NCBI GenBank assembly: GCA_001970955.1
Contig: MPUH01000071.1
Span: 57,003 to 121,002, forward strand
Source: Stentor coeruleus
Lineage: Eukaryota > Ciliophora > Heterotrichea > Heterotrichida > Stentoridae
DNA length: 64,000 bases
Direction of reading: 5' to 3'
Below are positions 52,356 to 62,400 of this stretch, piece by piece. Positions within the stretch are counted from its first letter, which is position 1. Every line of letters begins with the position of its first letter. Made by a program: the position numbers and the translations under genes. A model generated the notes under the pieces. The model saw only the letters and a program-made list of their open reading frames with translations. It made no database searches and was not told the origin of the DNA.

Positions 52356-54345
52356 TTATATAATCAAGTCATTTGAAATAAACGTCCACCCTTTAATCCT
52401 AGTAGACTCATTAGACATAGCATCTCCATACAATCTTTCACTAGATATCCTCGTATTAGGTATAGGTTGAACTATCGGCACTGGGGGTTTAAGTTCCCTT
52501 CTATAAACCATATCCCAATTCACCCCTTTAAAAAACACATGTTGTTTAATTTCCTGAGCATCTTTCGTAGCCCCAAGTCTTCTGCATGGATCTCTTTGTA
52601 AAAGCTAAATATTTCTTACATCTTTAATCAACTCTTTAGCTTCAACACTTAAACTTGCTGGGATTTTCAATTTACCTCTTTGTATATTATTAATAAGCTC
52701 ATCTTTATTAGAAGAAAAATACGGTGGAACACCAACAACCATTTCATAAAACAAAACTCCAAACAAATACCAATCTACAGCTTTACCATGACCATCACGT
52801 TTGATCATTTCTGGAGCTAAATAAGCAACAGATCCACAGAAACTTTTTGCTGCACTGTTATCATAAACCCCTTCTTTAGAAAGTCCGAAATCTGTAAGTA
52901 AAGAATGTCCTTCTTTATCTAAGACTATATTATCAGGTTTTAAATCTCGAAATATTATATCGCGTTTATGTAATTCTTCTAAGGCAAGTAAAATTTCACA
53001 TAAATAAATTTTGGCACGTTGTTCAGTAAACCTTTTTTCTAGTAAAAGATGTGAGAATAAATCACCACCTGGACAATAATCTAATACTAAAAATAGTTTT
53101 TCTGAAGTTTGAAATGCATAGTTTAATGAAACTATAAATGGATGTTTTATATAGCTTAGGACATTTCTTTCTGTTAAAGCATAGCGAATAAGGTTATTTG
53201 ATATGATTTTTTCTTTTCTTAGAACTTTCATTGCATATAACAACCCTGTGTCCTGTTTACTTACAAGATATACTTCACCAAATGACCCTTTACCTAGTTG
53301 AGAAATCCCAATAAAGTCTTCATATGAAATACAACTTTTTGACTTTTCTTCTATTAAATCACTAATCCTAACTCTTTTAGCTTCTGATTTCAAACATTCA
53401 CTTATACTAGGACCAGGTAAATTTATAGTCCTTTTTAGGTATTTATGATACAAAGAAGATGTAATTTCATCACTAACTTCTTCAGCAGTTTTCCCTGTAT
53501 TATTTCTTATCAAAATATTTGGCCCTCTAGATAACAACCAAGATACAATCGCCCCATTACCTGCTTGGCTTGCTAAATGTAAAGGCGTGTTACCATTTTT
53601 GTCAATACTATTCAAATCAGCTCCTGAACGTGCAAGTAATTGGGCGATTTTCAAATGCCCATTTTTACAAGCTAAATGTAATGGTGTCTGCATATTCAGA
53701 TTTCTTATATTTATTTGTGGTGAGTCAGCATAGTCCATTATAACTTCACAAACTTTTAAAAACCCTTTTTTTGCAGCGATATGTAATGCAGCTTCATTAT
53801 CAGTTAATATATAATTTATATCTACAAGTGGTTCACCATTAGCAAATTTTTCTAGCATAGTTTTACATATTTCATAACTGTTTTGTTTTACTGCTGCAAA
53901 AAATACTNCTAATATATAATTTATATCTACAAGTGGTTCACCATTAGTAAATTTTTCTAGCATAGTTTTACATATTTCATAACTGTTTTGTTTTACTGCT
54001 GCAAAAAATACTTGAGTCATATCTGAACGATTGTGACGATTTGGAGCACATGCTAAGACAGGAACTTTTTGGATAAAGTTTGANTTGAGTCATATCTGAA
54101 CGATTGTGACGATTTGGAGCACATGCTAAGACAGGAACTTTTTGGATAAAGTTTGACTCAGTACCCTCGCTTATTGAATCTGTGATTGAATCGTGAAAAT
54201 CATTGATCAGAGATTCGTCGAAAGTTATTGATTCTGTTTTTAGAGAGTACTTTGTTTCTTCCTCATCAAGACTTTTCTTGCAGGCTAGTAAGGGAGAATC
54301 TGGTGAGACTTTGTATCGGAAGACTTTTTGTAAATATGATTCCAT
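52356..54345 (-). CDS. Ankyrin-repeat AGC protein kinase
   Basis: Three ORF pieces form one gene once a 15-nt intron (52605-52619) is removed and two assembly duplicates (N53908, 105 nt; N54084, 73 nt) are collapsed; the remaining 1797 nt encode 598 residues exactly in frame. An N-terminal low-complexity region is followed by about four ankyrin repeats ('TPLHLACKNGHLKIAQLL', 'TPLHLASQAGNGAIVSWLL') and an AGC kinase domain: GKGSFGEV, AMKVL, FRDLKPDN, DFG, 'SFCGSVAYLAPE'. The intron joins 'ELIKD' to 'LLQRDPCRRLG', the standard AGC motif, and the tail contains PP-V-P and a hydrophobic-motif-like 'GWTFISN' close to the C-terminus. Target and second messenger are unknown. Confidence 0.9.
52605..52619 (-). 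other. 15-nt spliceosomal intron
   Basis: gtaagaaatatttag on the minus strand. Phase 0. Removal restores the conserved LLxRDPxxRLG segment of AGC kinases. Confidence 0.95.
53805..54012. repeat. Assembly duplicate around N53908 (103 bp, one mismatch)
   Basis: 53805-53907 and 53910-54012 agree except for one C/T difference that changes Ala to Thr. Offset is 105 nt. Confidence 0.92.
54012..54156. repeat. Assembly duplicate around N54084 (72 bp, identical)
   Basis: 54012-54083 and 54085-54156 are identical. The 73-nt offset breaks the frame and splits the ankyrin-kinase ORF. Confidence 0.92.
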
Positions 54346-54948
54346 TAATAATTATATTTATTTAAAGATAGGTTGAGTATTAGGATAGTATTTAGAATAT
54401 GGAGATATGAGAAAATGATATTTAAGATGTTTGAGATGTATGTGAATAAGATGTGTGAGAATTGGATTAAAAATAGGAAAATTGAGGTGAGGGGTTTTGC
54501 ATTAGGATTGAGTGTTTTAGGTTTTAGGATGAGAAATAGAGGTTTTAAGGTTTGATTATGGGTTTTGAAAAATTTGTGTTGTGCTTTTTTTTGACGAGGA
54601 TTTGAAGGTTGATTTTATATTGGGAAATATTTTAATTTCAAAAATTTACATTAAAGCAACTCATAAAAAACTCCAACATCGCAAACATTATAAAAAAAAT
54701 CCCTACAAATAACAACTACAAAAAATTATGTTGTATAATAGCTAACAGTAATAATAAATTCAAATAATTTTATCATAACTATATATAATAAATCTAATAA
54801 ACATATTATAATTATATATACCTAATATCTTTCAAAAGTCTTATAATTTACATATGATATAATTCTATCCATAGCAATTTTTAGTAATAAAAACTTAACT
54901 TTCATAATTTATTTAGTATATATTACTTATTCAAAGAAACAATATCAA
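54346..54948. other. Divergent intergenic region, 603 nt
   Basis: No gene supported; a 60-codon ORF at its left end looks like a chance opening in G-rich DNA. Strongly G-rich to about 54590 and A/C-rich from about 54650. Confidence 0.5.
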
Positions 54949-55449
54949 ATGAATCAAACAGGGGAGATTTTCAGTCCTAAAGAAACAAATGGAAATAGCA
55001 CTGATAGGTTTTTCTGTAGAGTCATATCAAGGACTAGATCAAAAAGACCAAGCTCAACACCAAAATCATCTTATATTGATGTTTCAATCCTCAGGCAAAA
55101 AGAGTTTTTAAGACAAAAGGTAAGTACTTCATGCAGTATTAAAGTTTGTGAAAATACCTTAAAATTTACTAAAAGGAATAGTAAATATAGAAAAATAGTA
55201 AAACCTGCGCAGTTAAGAACAACATCATCAAAGATACCTCATGAATACTTTGCTTTTCGTGCTGTAGATCCATATATTAACTCAAAAAAATTTAAATTTA
55301 GAAACAACACATCAACAAATCGTAAACTGAAAGAAAATGTGAAGAAAAACGAAAGTCTTGGCCTTTTGAGTATCTTGAGGCAAAAAACTCAAACTTTTTT
55401 CCCAGCTAAAAGTCAGGAGAAACTCGAACTTAAGATAATTGTAAACTAG
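54949..55449 (+). CDS. Small basic unknown protein
   Basis: 166 residues, Lys/Arg/Ser-rich (for example 'ISRTRSKRPSSTPKSS'), no membrane segment and no recognised domain. Contains two related 'SILRQK' boxes (about 48 and 141). ATG at 54949, TAG stop. Probably real from ORF length in an AT-rich region, but unsupported by homology. Confidence 0.6.
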   Translation: MNQTGEIFSPKETNGNSTDRFFCRVISRTRSKRPSSTPKSSYIDVSILRQKEFLRQKVSTSCSIKVCENTLKFTKRNSKYRKIVKPAQLRTTSSKIPHEYFAFRAVDPYINSKKFKFRNNTSTNRKLKENVKKNESLGLLSILRQKTQTFFPAKSQEKLELKIIVN

Positions 55450-55801
55450 TTTTTTAACCTGAGTATTTTCTCCTATTAATTAACTGTCTAAAAAAATCAT
55501 GTAAATTTTCATGTATTCTTTTTTTTTTCTTCCAATATAATGATACTATAAAAACTATGTTATGGCTAATAAACCATAATTAGCTTTACATATATATTAT
55601 TTATATCCAAAAAGTAAATATCAAAACCTAAAAACAAATCATCTTAAAATCAATGCACCCTAACACCCTAACAATCTTTATTTTTCCAATATTAAAACCT
55701 ACAAAATAAACTATTTATCATTATCTCCAATGAAAAAACTAACTTTAATCATAAAAAATCAATAATAAATTCTTATCTTCATTACACCAAAAAACTCTTC
55801 T
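55450..55801. other. Convergent intergenic region, 352 nt
   Basis: No gene. From about 55600 it is A/C-rich and G-poor. Confidence 0.5.
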
Positions 55802-56569
55802 TCAATTCTTAGTAATCCTTATAGTCCTTAATCCTTTCCTACTATTTTCCCCAGGGTTATTTCCATCATAATTTTTCAATTCATTTTTCAACTGCCCAAT
55901 AATCTCCTTTTGTTTTTTCCTAATTTTCTCCGATTTCTCAAAAGCAGCCATAAGTTTACTATGTTCATCCTGCAATTTACTATAGTTATTTTTCAATTCT
56001 TCCATTTTCCCAAGTTCTTTCTTAGCACATTCCAAATATTTCCTTGTTTTTTCTTCAATCATCTTCCCTTTCGTACTCATAGCCCTTGACCGCTCTTGTT
56101 TTTTTAAAGATATTTTTCCTCTTGTAGAAGATGGTGTTATACTTCTTTCTAATCTTAAAATCTCTTTTTCTTCATTTTCTATATTCCTAAGTCTTTCTTT
56201 TGACTTTCTTTTTGAATTACTTGTCATAACTCTAGGACTGTTTTCATTAGTAATCCTTTGCATTAAAGGAGACTTTTCTCTTGATTTTATAACTGGTTCA
56301 GGATTTTTGGCTAGTTTAGCTTCGAGATTAGCGAGTTTTTCTTGTAAAATTTTCAATTCTGAATTTATTATCCGTGATTTATCACTGTTCGAAGGGGAGT
56401 TTGAACTTTTACGGACTTCTTTGTATGAACTTTCTAGTTTGTTGCTTAGATTTTGCTTACTTAGAGTAACTCGAGATATGTTTTCGGTAAAGTCTTGGAA
56501 TGTGTCCAGCCCACGATCGAGGATTAAATGAAGCCGCCGTTCTTGGCTTGGTGAAAGTTCGATACTCAT
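55802..56569 (-). CDS. Coiled-coil protein, unknown; only TGA stop in the window
   Basis: 255 residues. Two coiled-coil stretches (about 65-92 and 170-235) flank a Ser/Arg/Lys-rich region. Terminates at TGA (55802-55804); all other genes checked end with TAA or TAG. Reading TGA as sense would add only about 19 codons before a TAA. It starts 25 nt downstream of the stop of the next coiled-coil gene on the same strand. No family recognised. Confidence 0.7.
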   Translation of the reverse strand: MSIELSPSQERRLHLILDRGLDTFQDFTENISRVTLSKQNLSNKLESSYKEVRKSSNSPSNSDKSRIINSELKILQEKLANLEAKLAKNPEPVIKSREKSPLMQRITNENSPRVMTSNSKRKSKERLRNIENEEKEILRLERSITPSSTRGKISLKKQERSRAMSTKGKMIEEKTRKYLECAKKELGKMEELKNNYSKLQDEHSKLMAAFEKSEKIRKKQKEIIGQLKNELKNYDGNNPGENSRKGLRTIRITKN

Positions 56570-56594
56570 ATTTATAATTTGTCAATTTTTTCTA

Positions 56595-57038
56595 TTACTT
56601 TCTAGATTTCCTTTCTACACTTAAAGGCTTTGCTGGCATACTTGAAGACTTAAATCCTTCTGTTATGCTTCGATCAGGGTTTTCAAGATCTTCACCAAAT
56701 TCTACTTCGATATTTGATAGTAAACCTTTAACTGGAAATCCTTGCATTTCTAATAAGTCTGCGTGGTCTTTGAGGATATTCGCAATCTCTTTTCTTGTCC
56801 TTGTTAGTTTAACCTGCTTGTCAGTTAGCATATGCATAAGAAGTCGTTGTTTCATTTCTTCTTTCCTAAGTTCTGATTGTAGTTTGTTCTCACGAGCGCG
56901 GTTTTCATCGTTTTCTCCTACCCAAGTACCAGAAGTTGTATTGAAACTTGCCCCAATTGCCCTTATATTAAAATTTTCGAAATCTTCACGGATTCGGGGT
57001 TCACTGGGGTCTGGTTTTTTAGGAAATATTATTGACAT
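56595..57038 (-). CDS. Small coiled-coil protein, unknown
   Basis: 147 residues with a central helical charged region (about 45-95, 'NRARENKLQSELRKEEMKQ') and an otherwise polar sequence. TAA stop. Located just upstream of another coiled-coil gene (25-nt gap, same strand), which may point to related roles, but no homology is recognised. Confidence 0.65.
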   Translation of the reverse strand: MSIIFPKKPDPSEPRIREDFENFNIRAIGASFNTTSGTWVGENDENRARENKLQSELRKEEMKQRLLMHMLTDKQVKLTRTRKEIANILKDHADLLEMQGFPVKGLLSNIEVEFGEDLENPDRSITEGFKSSSMPAKPLSVERKSRK

Positions 57039-57651
57039 TTATTATTTTTATATAACAATCTAACTTTAAAATCTCTATAAAAAGCTTTTATAATAAGAAC
57101 TAATCTATCAAATCCAATCTGCTTCATTTCTAAAAAATTTTTTTTTTATAGTTAATTACTATAAGAACTTTAAGATGTATATATTGATATTAACTTGTTT
57201 GAGAATTTATTTTTATATATCCTAATCTTTTACTTTATATATATGGATATATAAACTAGTAAAAGTTTGATTGTATATATATTATTAATATTTATCTTAG
57301 AAAATATTTTATCTTAAGCGAGATTTCGATAAGATTTAAACTTATATAAAATATCTTTTTAATAAATAAAAACTTTCTAATTTAAATGATGAACTATATA
57401 GATATGAATCATAAATAGAATATGTTTATTATGATATCGATAAAAGGATTCAGAAGTTTTAAAAATTTTGTAAGCTAAGAAAGGTTAAATAAATAGAAGA
57501 TATTTTTTTAAAGGAATTTACTTAGTTTATATGTAAAGGCTTAAATATTATTATAAAGCATATCAAGATTTTATAAAAACTAAGTAGATAAGTAATTTAT
57601 CATTATTATCTTTGCAGATTATTTACATAATTTGACATAACTTGAAACTTA
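57039..57651. other. Intergenic, about 613 nt
   Basis: Very AT-rich, with repeated TATATA/ATAT runs near 57180-57290. No ORF or RNA gene seen. It includes the 3' flank of the MYB gene and the 5' flank of the coiled-coil pair. Confidence 0.5.
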
Positions 57652-58386
57652 TTACTTAAAGTCTTGAGGTTTAATAGGCGGAAGACCATTTTGAAAGACT
57701 TTCAACTCTTCTAAACCTTCAATTTTTGTATCCATAGAGTTTTCTAACTGCATTATTTGAGTTCTTGTCGTATCTAGCAAGACTTGAAAATGTTGAATCT
57801 GACTAATAAGTGTAGTCATTTTTTCTTCCGAATCTGGAAATTTTTCTTCTGGGATTTCTGGTTTCAATTCTGCAGTTATTTCCTGTCCTTGGGCCTTCAT
57901 TTTTCTAATGGTCGAGTAAAATCTGTTTTTAATTGAATTCTCTGTTCTCCCTTCAAGACATCCAGCAATCATAGTCCATTTTGGTCCACAAGTTTGAAAC
58001 ATCTGAAAAATAAGTGCGTCTTCTTCAGGTTTCCATTCTCCTTTTTTTACATCAGGGTTCAAAATATTGAACCATCTCTCACGACACTGTTTTCCGCTTC
58101 TCCCAGAAATATTCTTTGCACATAAAGACCACTTCTGAGGACCTTGGTTTTCGGCCCATTGTTTAAGCAGGAGGTCCTCATGTGCTGACCATGGTCCTTT
58201 AACCAGTCCTGGCTTTAAAATTTTTGACCATCTATGTAGACACTGAATTGGCGACCGTCCCTTAACTTTTTCAGCTATCAATCGCCACTGCTTTTCACCG
58301 TACTCATTAATCGCAGCTCTTAGCAACTCATCTTCGTCTTCACTCCACTTTCCATGCTTAAGTTCCTTTGTAGTGTTCTTCGACAT
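57652..58386 (-). CDS. Three-repeat MYB transcription factor (3R-MYB)
   Basis: 244 residues. Three MYB repeats occupy about 11-62 (R1), 63-114 (R2) and 115-165 (R3), each with regularly spaced tryptophans ('GKWSEDEDELL', 'GPWSAHEDLLL', 'GEWKPEEDALI') and the recognition helices 'CLHRWSKIL', 'QCRERWFNIL' and 'SIKNRFYS'. This is the c-Myb/3R-MYB DNA-binding plan found in animals, plants and protists, often cell-cycle related. The C-terminal 75 residues include a helical segment ('TLISQIQHFQVLLDTTRTQI'). Nuclear DNA-binding function is inferred from the domain. TAA stop. Confidence 0.93.
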   Translation of the reverse strand: MSKNTTKELKHGKWSEDEDELLRAAINEYGEKQWRLIAEKVKGRSPIQCLHRWSKILKPGLVKGPWSAHEDLLLKQWAENQGPQKWSLCAKNISGRSGKQCRERWFNILNPDVKKGEWKPEEDALIFQMFQTCGPKWTMIAGCLEGRTENSIKNRFYSTIRKMKAQGQEITAELKPEIPEEKFPDSEEKMTTLISQIQHFQVLLDTTRTQIMQLENSMDTKIEGLEELKVFQNGLPPIKPQDFK

Positions 58387-59400
58387 TTTTAAAACGGATA
58401 TTATATCCGTTTATAAATATAATCTTAGACTTATAGATTTAAAATTTGGGCATAAGCTTCAAGTCCTTCATTCCGTGAATTTTTTTTTAATTTTCAGACA
58501 TGTATTATATCTTTGTAAACCTTCTACTAAATATTTCTTTATATTTTCTAGTATTGACTGATCTAATTTTTTATTTACCTTTACCTTCATCATATATCTT
58601 TGTTTCTCTTATTTTGATATTCCTTTTATATCGAAATGGTAAAATAATAATAAGAATTTTTACCATAATAAAATGCACTAAAAAATAATAATTTAAGTAG
58701 AGGTGGCTTATTTATCTTATTCTAGTTATTAAGTATATATTAATTAGTATGTAAACCGTAAATTAGAATGTTTTTATATTTGCTTAGACTAAAAATATCC
58801 GAACTTTTTATATTCAACCCTTATACTTTATTTAATTCTATTATTTATTGTAGATATTTTAATATGCTTTTACTTATTTTCCTAGACTTTTCTAAGAACA
58901 GAAAAAGGTTTACTTTTGCTTCGATTTTATCCAGCTTATGAATAATATAACAAAATTTTTTGGAAAGAAATATTATGATGCTAATAAATTTTTTATATTT
59001 TTGGGTGTTATTTAAGTATAAGTATCAATAGTATGATATGAGAATTTAAGGTCAGTGTAGGTTATAATTAAAGTACTTTAGTCATGATTTTTCAACTCTA
59101 AAATCTAAGTTTGTGTTTTTTTTTTATTATGAGAACAAAATTGATAATATAGCATCGCTTTTAGTCTTTATTGATTTGATCTTTATATGTGGGTTCTTTT
59201 TCAATCCTTCAAGTTTTCTTTTAAACAATGTGTGCCCTTTAGGTGCACCTTATTGCAGTTTTTAATCTTTATAAGCAACTAGCTTTTCCATAACTGCATA
59301 AAACTCTATATATACCATAATTCCATCAAAAGCCTATATTCCAGTATTAAACAAAATAGTAATACTTTCTGTAGAGAAAATATGAATAAAGTACTAAACA
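58387..59400. other. Divergent intergenic region, 1014 nt
   Basis: Longest gene-free stretch, between the MYB gene and PI3K copy 2. Only short chance ORFs. I looked for tRNA-like box B and snRNA-like elements and saw none. A short palindrome 'ggtgcacc' occurs near 59240. Confidence 0.5.
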
Positions 59401-62400
59401 ATGGCGAAAAGATCAATTCTGCTCTTAGATCCTGGTTCAAAAATCCTTTATCGGTATAATTTTGATACTGCATGTTGGAAAACCGAAGAGCAATATACAG
59501 AGAAAGCATCTAATGATATAAATAACGAAATTAAAACTTTAGACTACCTTAAAGCATTCGAGCTATCTGGTTTAACCTTTAAATCCCCAGAAGCTACAAT
59601 GTATAGAAACAGAATACTTAAAGAAAATTTAATACACCCTCCAGCATGTCAATACCCTTCATTTACAACCTTTAGAGAACTTAGTTCAGCATTTGCAAGT
59701 GTTACAAGTATAAAACTCTCTATTGATATCACAAGATACGTTCAAGAAATGACAAATTCTTTATCAAACAGTCTTGCCAGTGAAGTAAAAAATAGTTTTG
59801 AAAGTTCAGCTGAAAGTTTGAGATCATCAAAATCAGAAATTCTTATGGACTTATATGTGAGTTTAGTTTCAACAGCAAATGAAGCTATTGAAGATTTGGC
59901 TTATCAGCTGAAAAAAAATTTCAATTTCAGCCTTAATCCTTTGAATCCAAAAAACCAATTAACTTTTAAGGTTAAAGGGAGGAAAGAGTATTTTACTGGA
60001 AACTATCCTATGCTTGCTTATAGAAGTGTGAGAAGTTCGCTTAGAGGTATGGAAAACCTTCCTGTAAATTTAACAGAAGTTCCTATTGATTTAGACATGC
60101 CTCCAAGTCCTTATGTTGATGATGATGAACCATTGGATAGCTTGTATAACTTTTTTATTCATTATCAGGATGTGACTATTCCTAAATATCCTACTAATTA
60201 TTCTGAGATAAAATTAGATAAACCTCGTGTGGAATTACTCCAAGATTTTTCCCCATTACAAATCCGTAAAGAAGCTACAACTGATTTAATCAAAGGCACC
60301 AACTTGCAAAATGTAGCTTTTTCAGGTGAATGCGATTGGCCCTTCCGAATAAAAATCTGTGGTATTGAAAGCTTATATAACCTTTTCGTTGAAGCTTTTC
60401 GAGGTAGCGCAACACAAAACGGCACAGAAACCCCAAGTTATGTTGTCATGCCAAAACTCCAAGAAAAAAAATCAGAGAAAAAAAAAGATAAACGAAAAAG
60501 CTCAAGTGGTTTAGGGAATTTAGAAAGAGGAGATACAGTTCCTTTACTTAAAAGTAAAAAAAGTGAAAAACATCAAAAAAACAAAGAAGAGTTTCCTGAA
60601 AGATCCCCGTATATAAATCAAGGTGGTTCAAACAATTTATCTAAAAATTTATCTGATGAATTTAATTTACCATTTACTCCTTATATGCTGAAATATGATG
60701 TTAGGATTTTATATGGGGAAGATGTTTTAAACGAGTGTGGGAAAAGAACAGAATATTGTCCTTTTGCATATTCATCAAGGCTTATGCAAACAATAACATT
60801 TCCTATAAAAGTATCTGAAATACCAAAGGAAAGTAGAATTGGCATATCTGTATATGCAGTTTCACAAAACAGTGAAAGTTTTTTAATTGGATCTTGTGCT
60901 AGGCCGATTTTTGATTGTAGAGGTATTATGATAACAGGATTACATGGACTTAACCTATGGCCATTTTATAAAATCGAAGAACGAATCACTTGTATGCAAG
61001 AATTCTGGGGTGTATCAACAGATTATGTAAGTGAAAGAGCATATTTCGGTCGTGGGGTTAGTTCATATACCCATTGTGCAAAAGTTTATGTTAGTTTTGA
61101 TAGTTATTCAAGCAAAGAAGTTGTGTGGAGTCGTAAAGATTATTCATATCTTCAAAAAATCTATAAATGTCTAGCACAACCTAAAATGCGTCAAGGTATG
61201 CTAATAAGAACACATTTCAAAGTAGATTCTAAATTTCAATATACTTCTGGGAATATAGGAGGAGATCCTGAAGAAGAAAAAGAAATGAAATACGTTAAAT
61301 CTCGACCACAAATAGAAGAACTCGCATCTTTAGAAAAAGTACTTTTGAAAGACCCTCTTGAAACTTTATCTAAAGAAGAAAAAAAACTTTTGTTTATATG
61401 TAGAGAACATTATAAATCTGTACCTACAGCTTTACCTTTATTCCTTAAATCTGTTGATTGGACTAAGCCTTTACAAGTTGAAGAAGCATATAAAACTTTA
61501 TATAAATGGGGTGGTGTACAACCTGAGGATGCTTTAGTATTATTAAATTCTGATTATCCTGATGAATTTGTTAGGTTATATGCTGTGAAAAAAATTGCCC
61601 AGTTGTCTGATGAAGATTTAACTTTGTATATTTTACAGTTGATTCAAGCATTAACTTTTGAAAATACTCATCTTAGTCCTTTGAGTAATTTGATACTTGA
61701 AAGAGCACTTAAAAATCCTCATCAGATTGGGCATAATCTTTTTTGGGCACTTAGGAGCCAACTTCATGTTAAAGCTGTGGCTGAAAGACTTGGGCTGATA
61801 CTTGAGAGTTTTATTATGCTTTGTGGATCGTTTAGAGAGGATTTGTATAAGCAAGTGAATTTTATTGAGTTTTATTCAGATATGTCAATGAGATTATCGG
61901 ATGCAGACTCGTTTCAAGATAAGGAAAGACGTTTAAAAATTCTCCTTGAAGAAAATCTTGACAAAGCTACAAACCTCTGTACTCTACCAGTAGACAACAC
62001 TTTAGCAATCTCAGGCCCATTTGTTGAAAAATGTAAAGTTATGGACTCTAACAAAAAACCCCTCTGGCTAACCTTACAAAATTCTGAATCATCAAATACA
62101 AATATCCCAATTATCTTTAAAACAGGTGATGATCTAAGACAAGATATCATGTCACTACAAATGATCAGAATTATGGATTCAATCTGGCTTGAAAATGGTC
62201 TTGATCTTCGTATGAAACCTTATCAAGTTATCTCAACTGGTGACCAATCCGGAATAATCGAAGTAGTTTCAAACTCAGATACAACAGCAAAAATCCATAA
62301 AGACTATGGAATATTAGGTGCATTAAGAAAAGAAGCATTCAAAGATTATATGCAAAAAAACAATCCAGATGAAGAAAAATTCAATAAAGCTCTTGATAAT

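Noticed and set aside
55120-55136. Possible 17-nt intron gtaagtacttcatgcag
   Set aside because: Length does not fit the 15-16 nt class, the ORF is already open through it, and removing 17 nt would shift the frame.
58387-59400. Possible RNA gene in the longest spacer
   Set aside because: No tRNA box A/B pair, no plausible cloverleaf and no snRNA motif could be read; the short palindrome near 59240 alone is not evidence.
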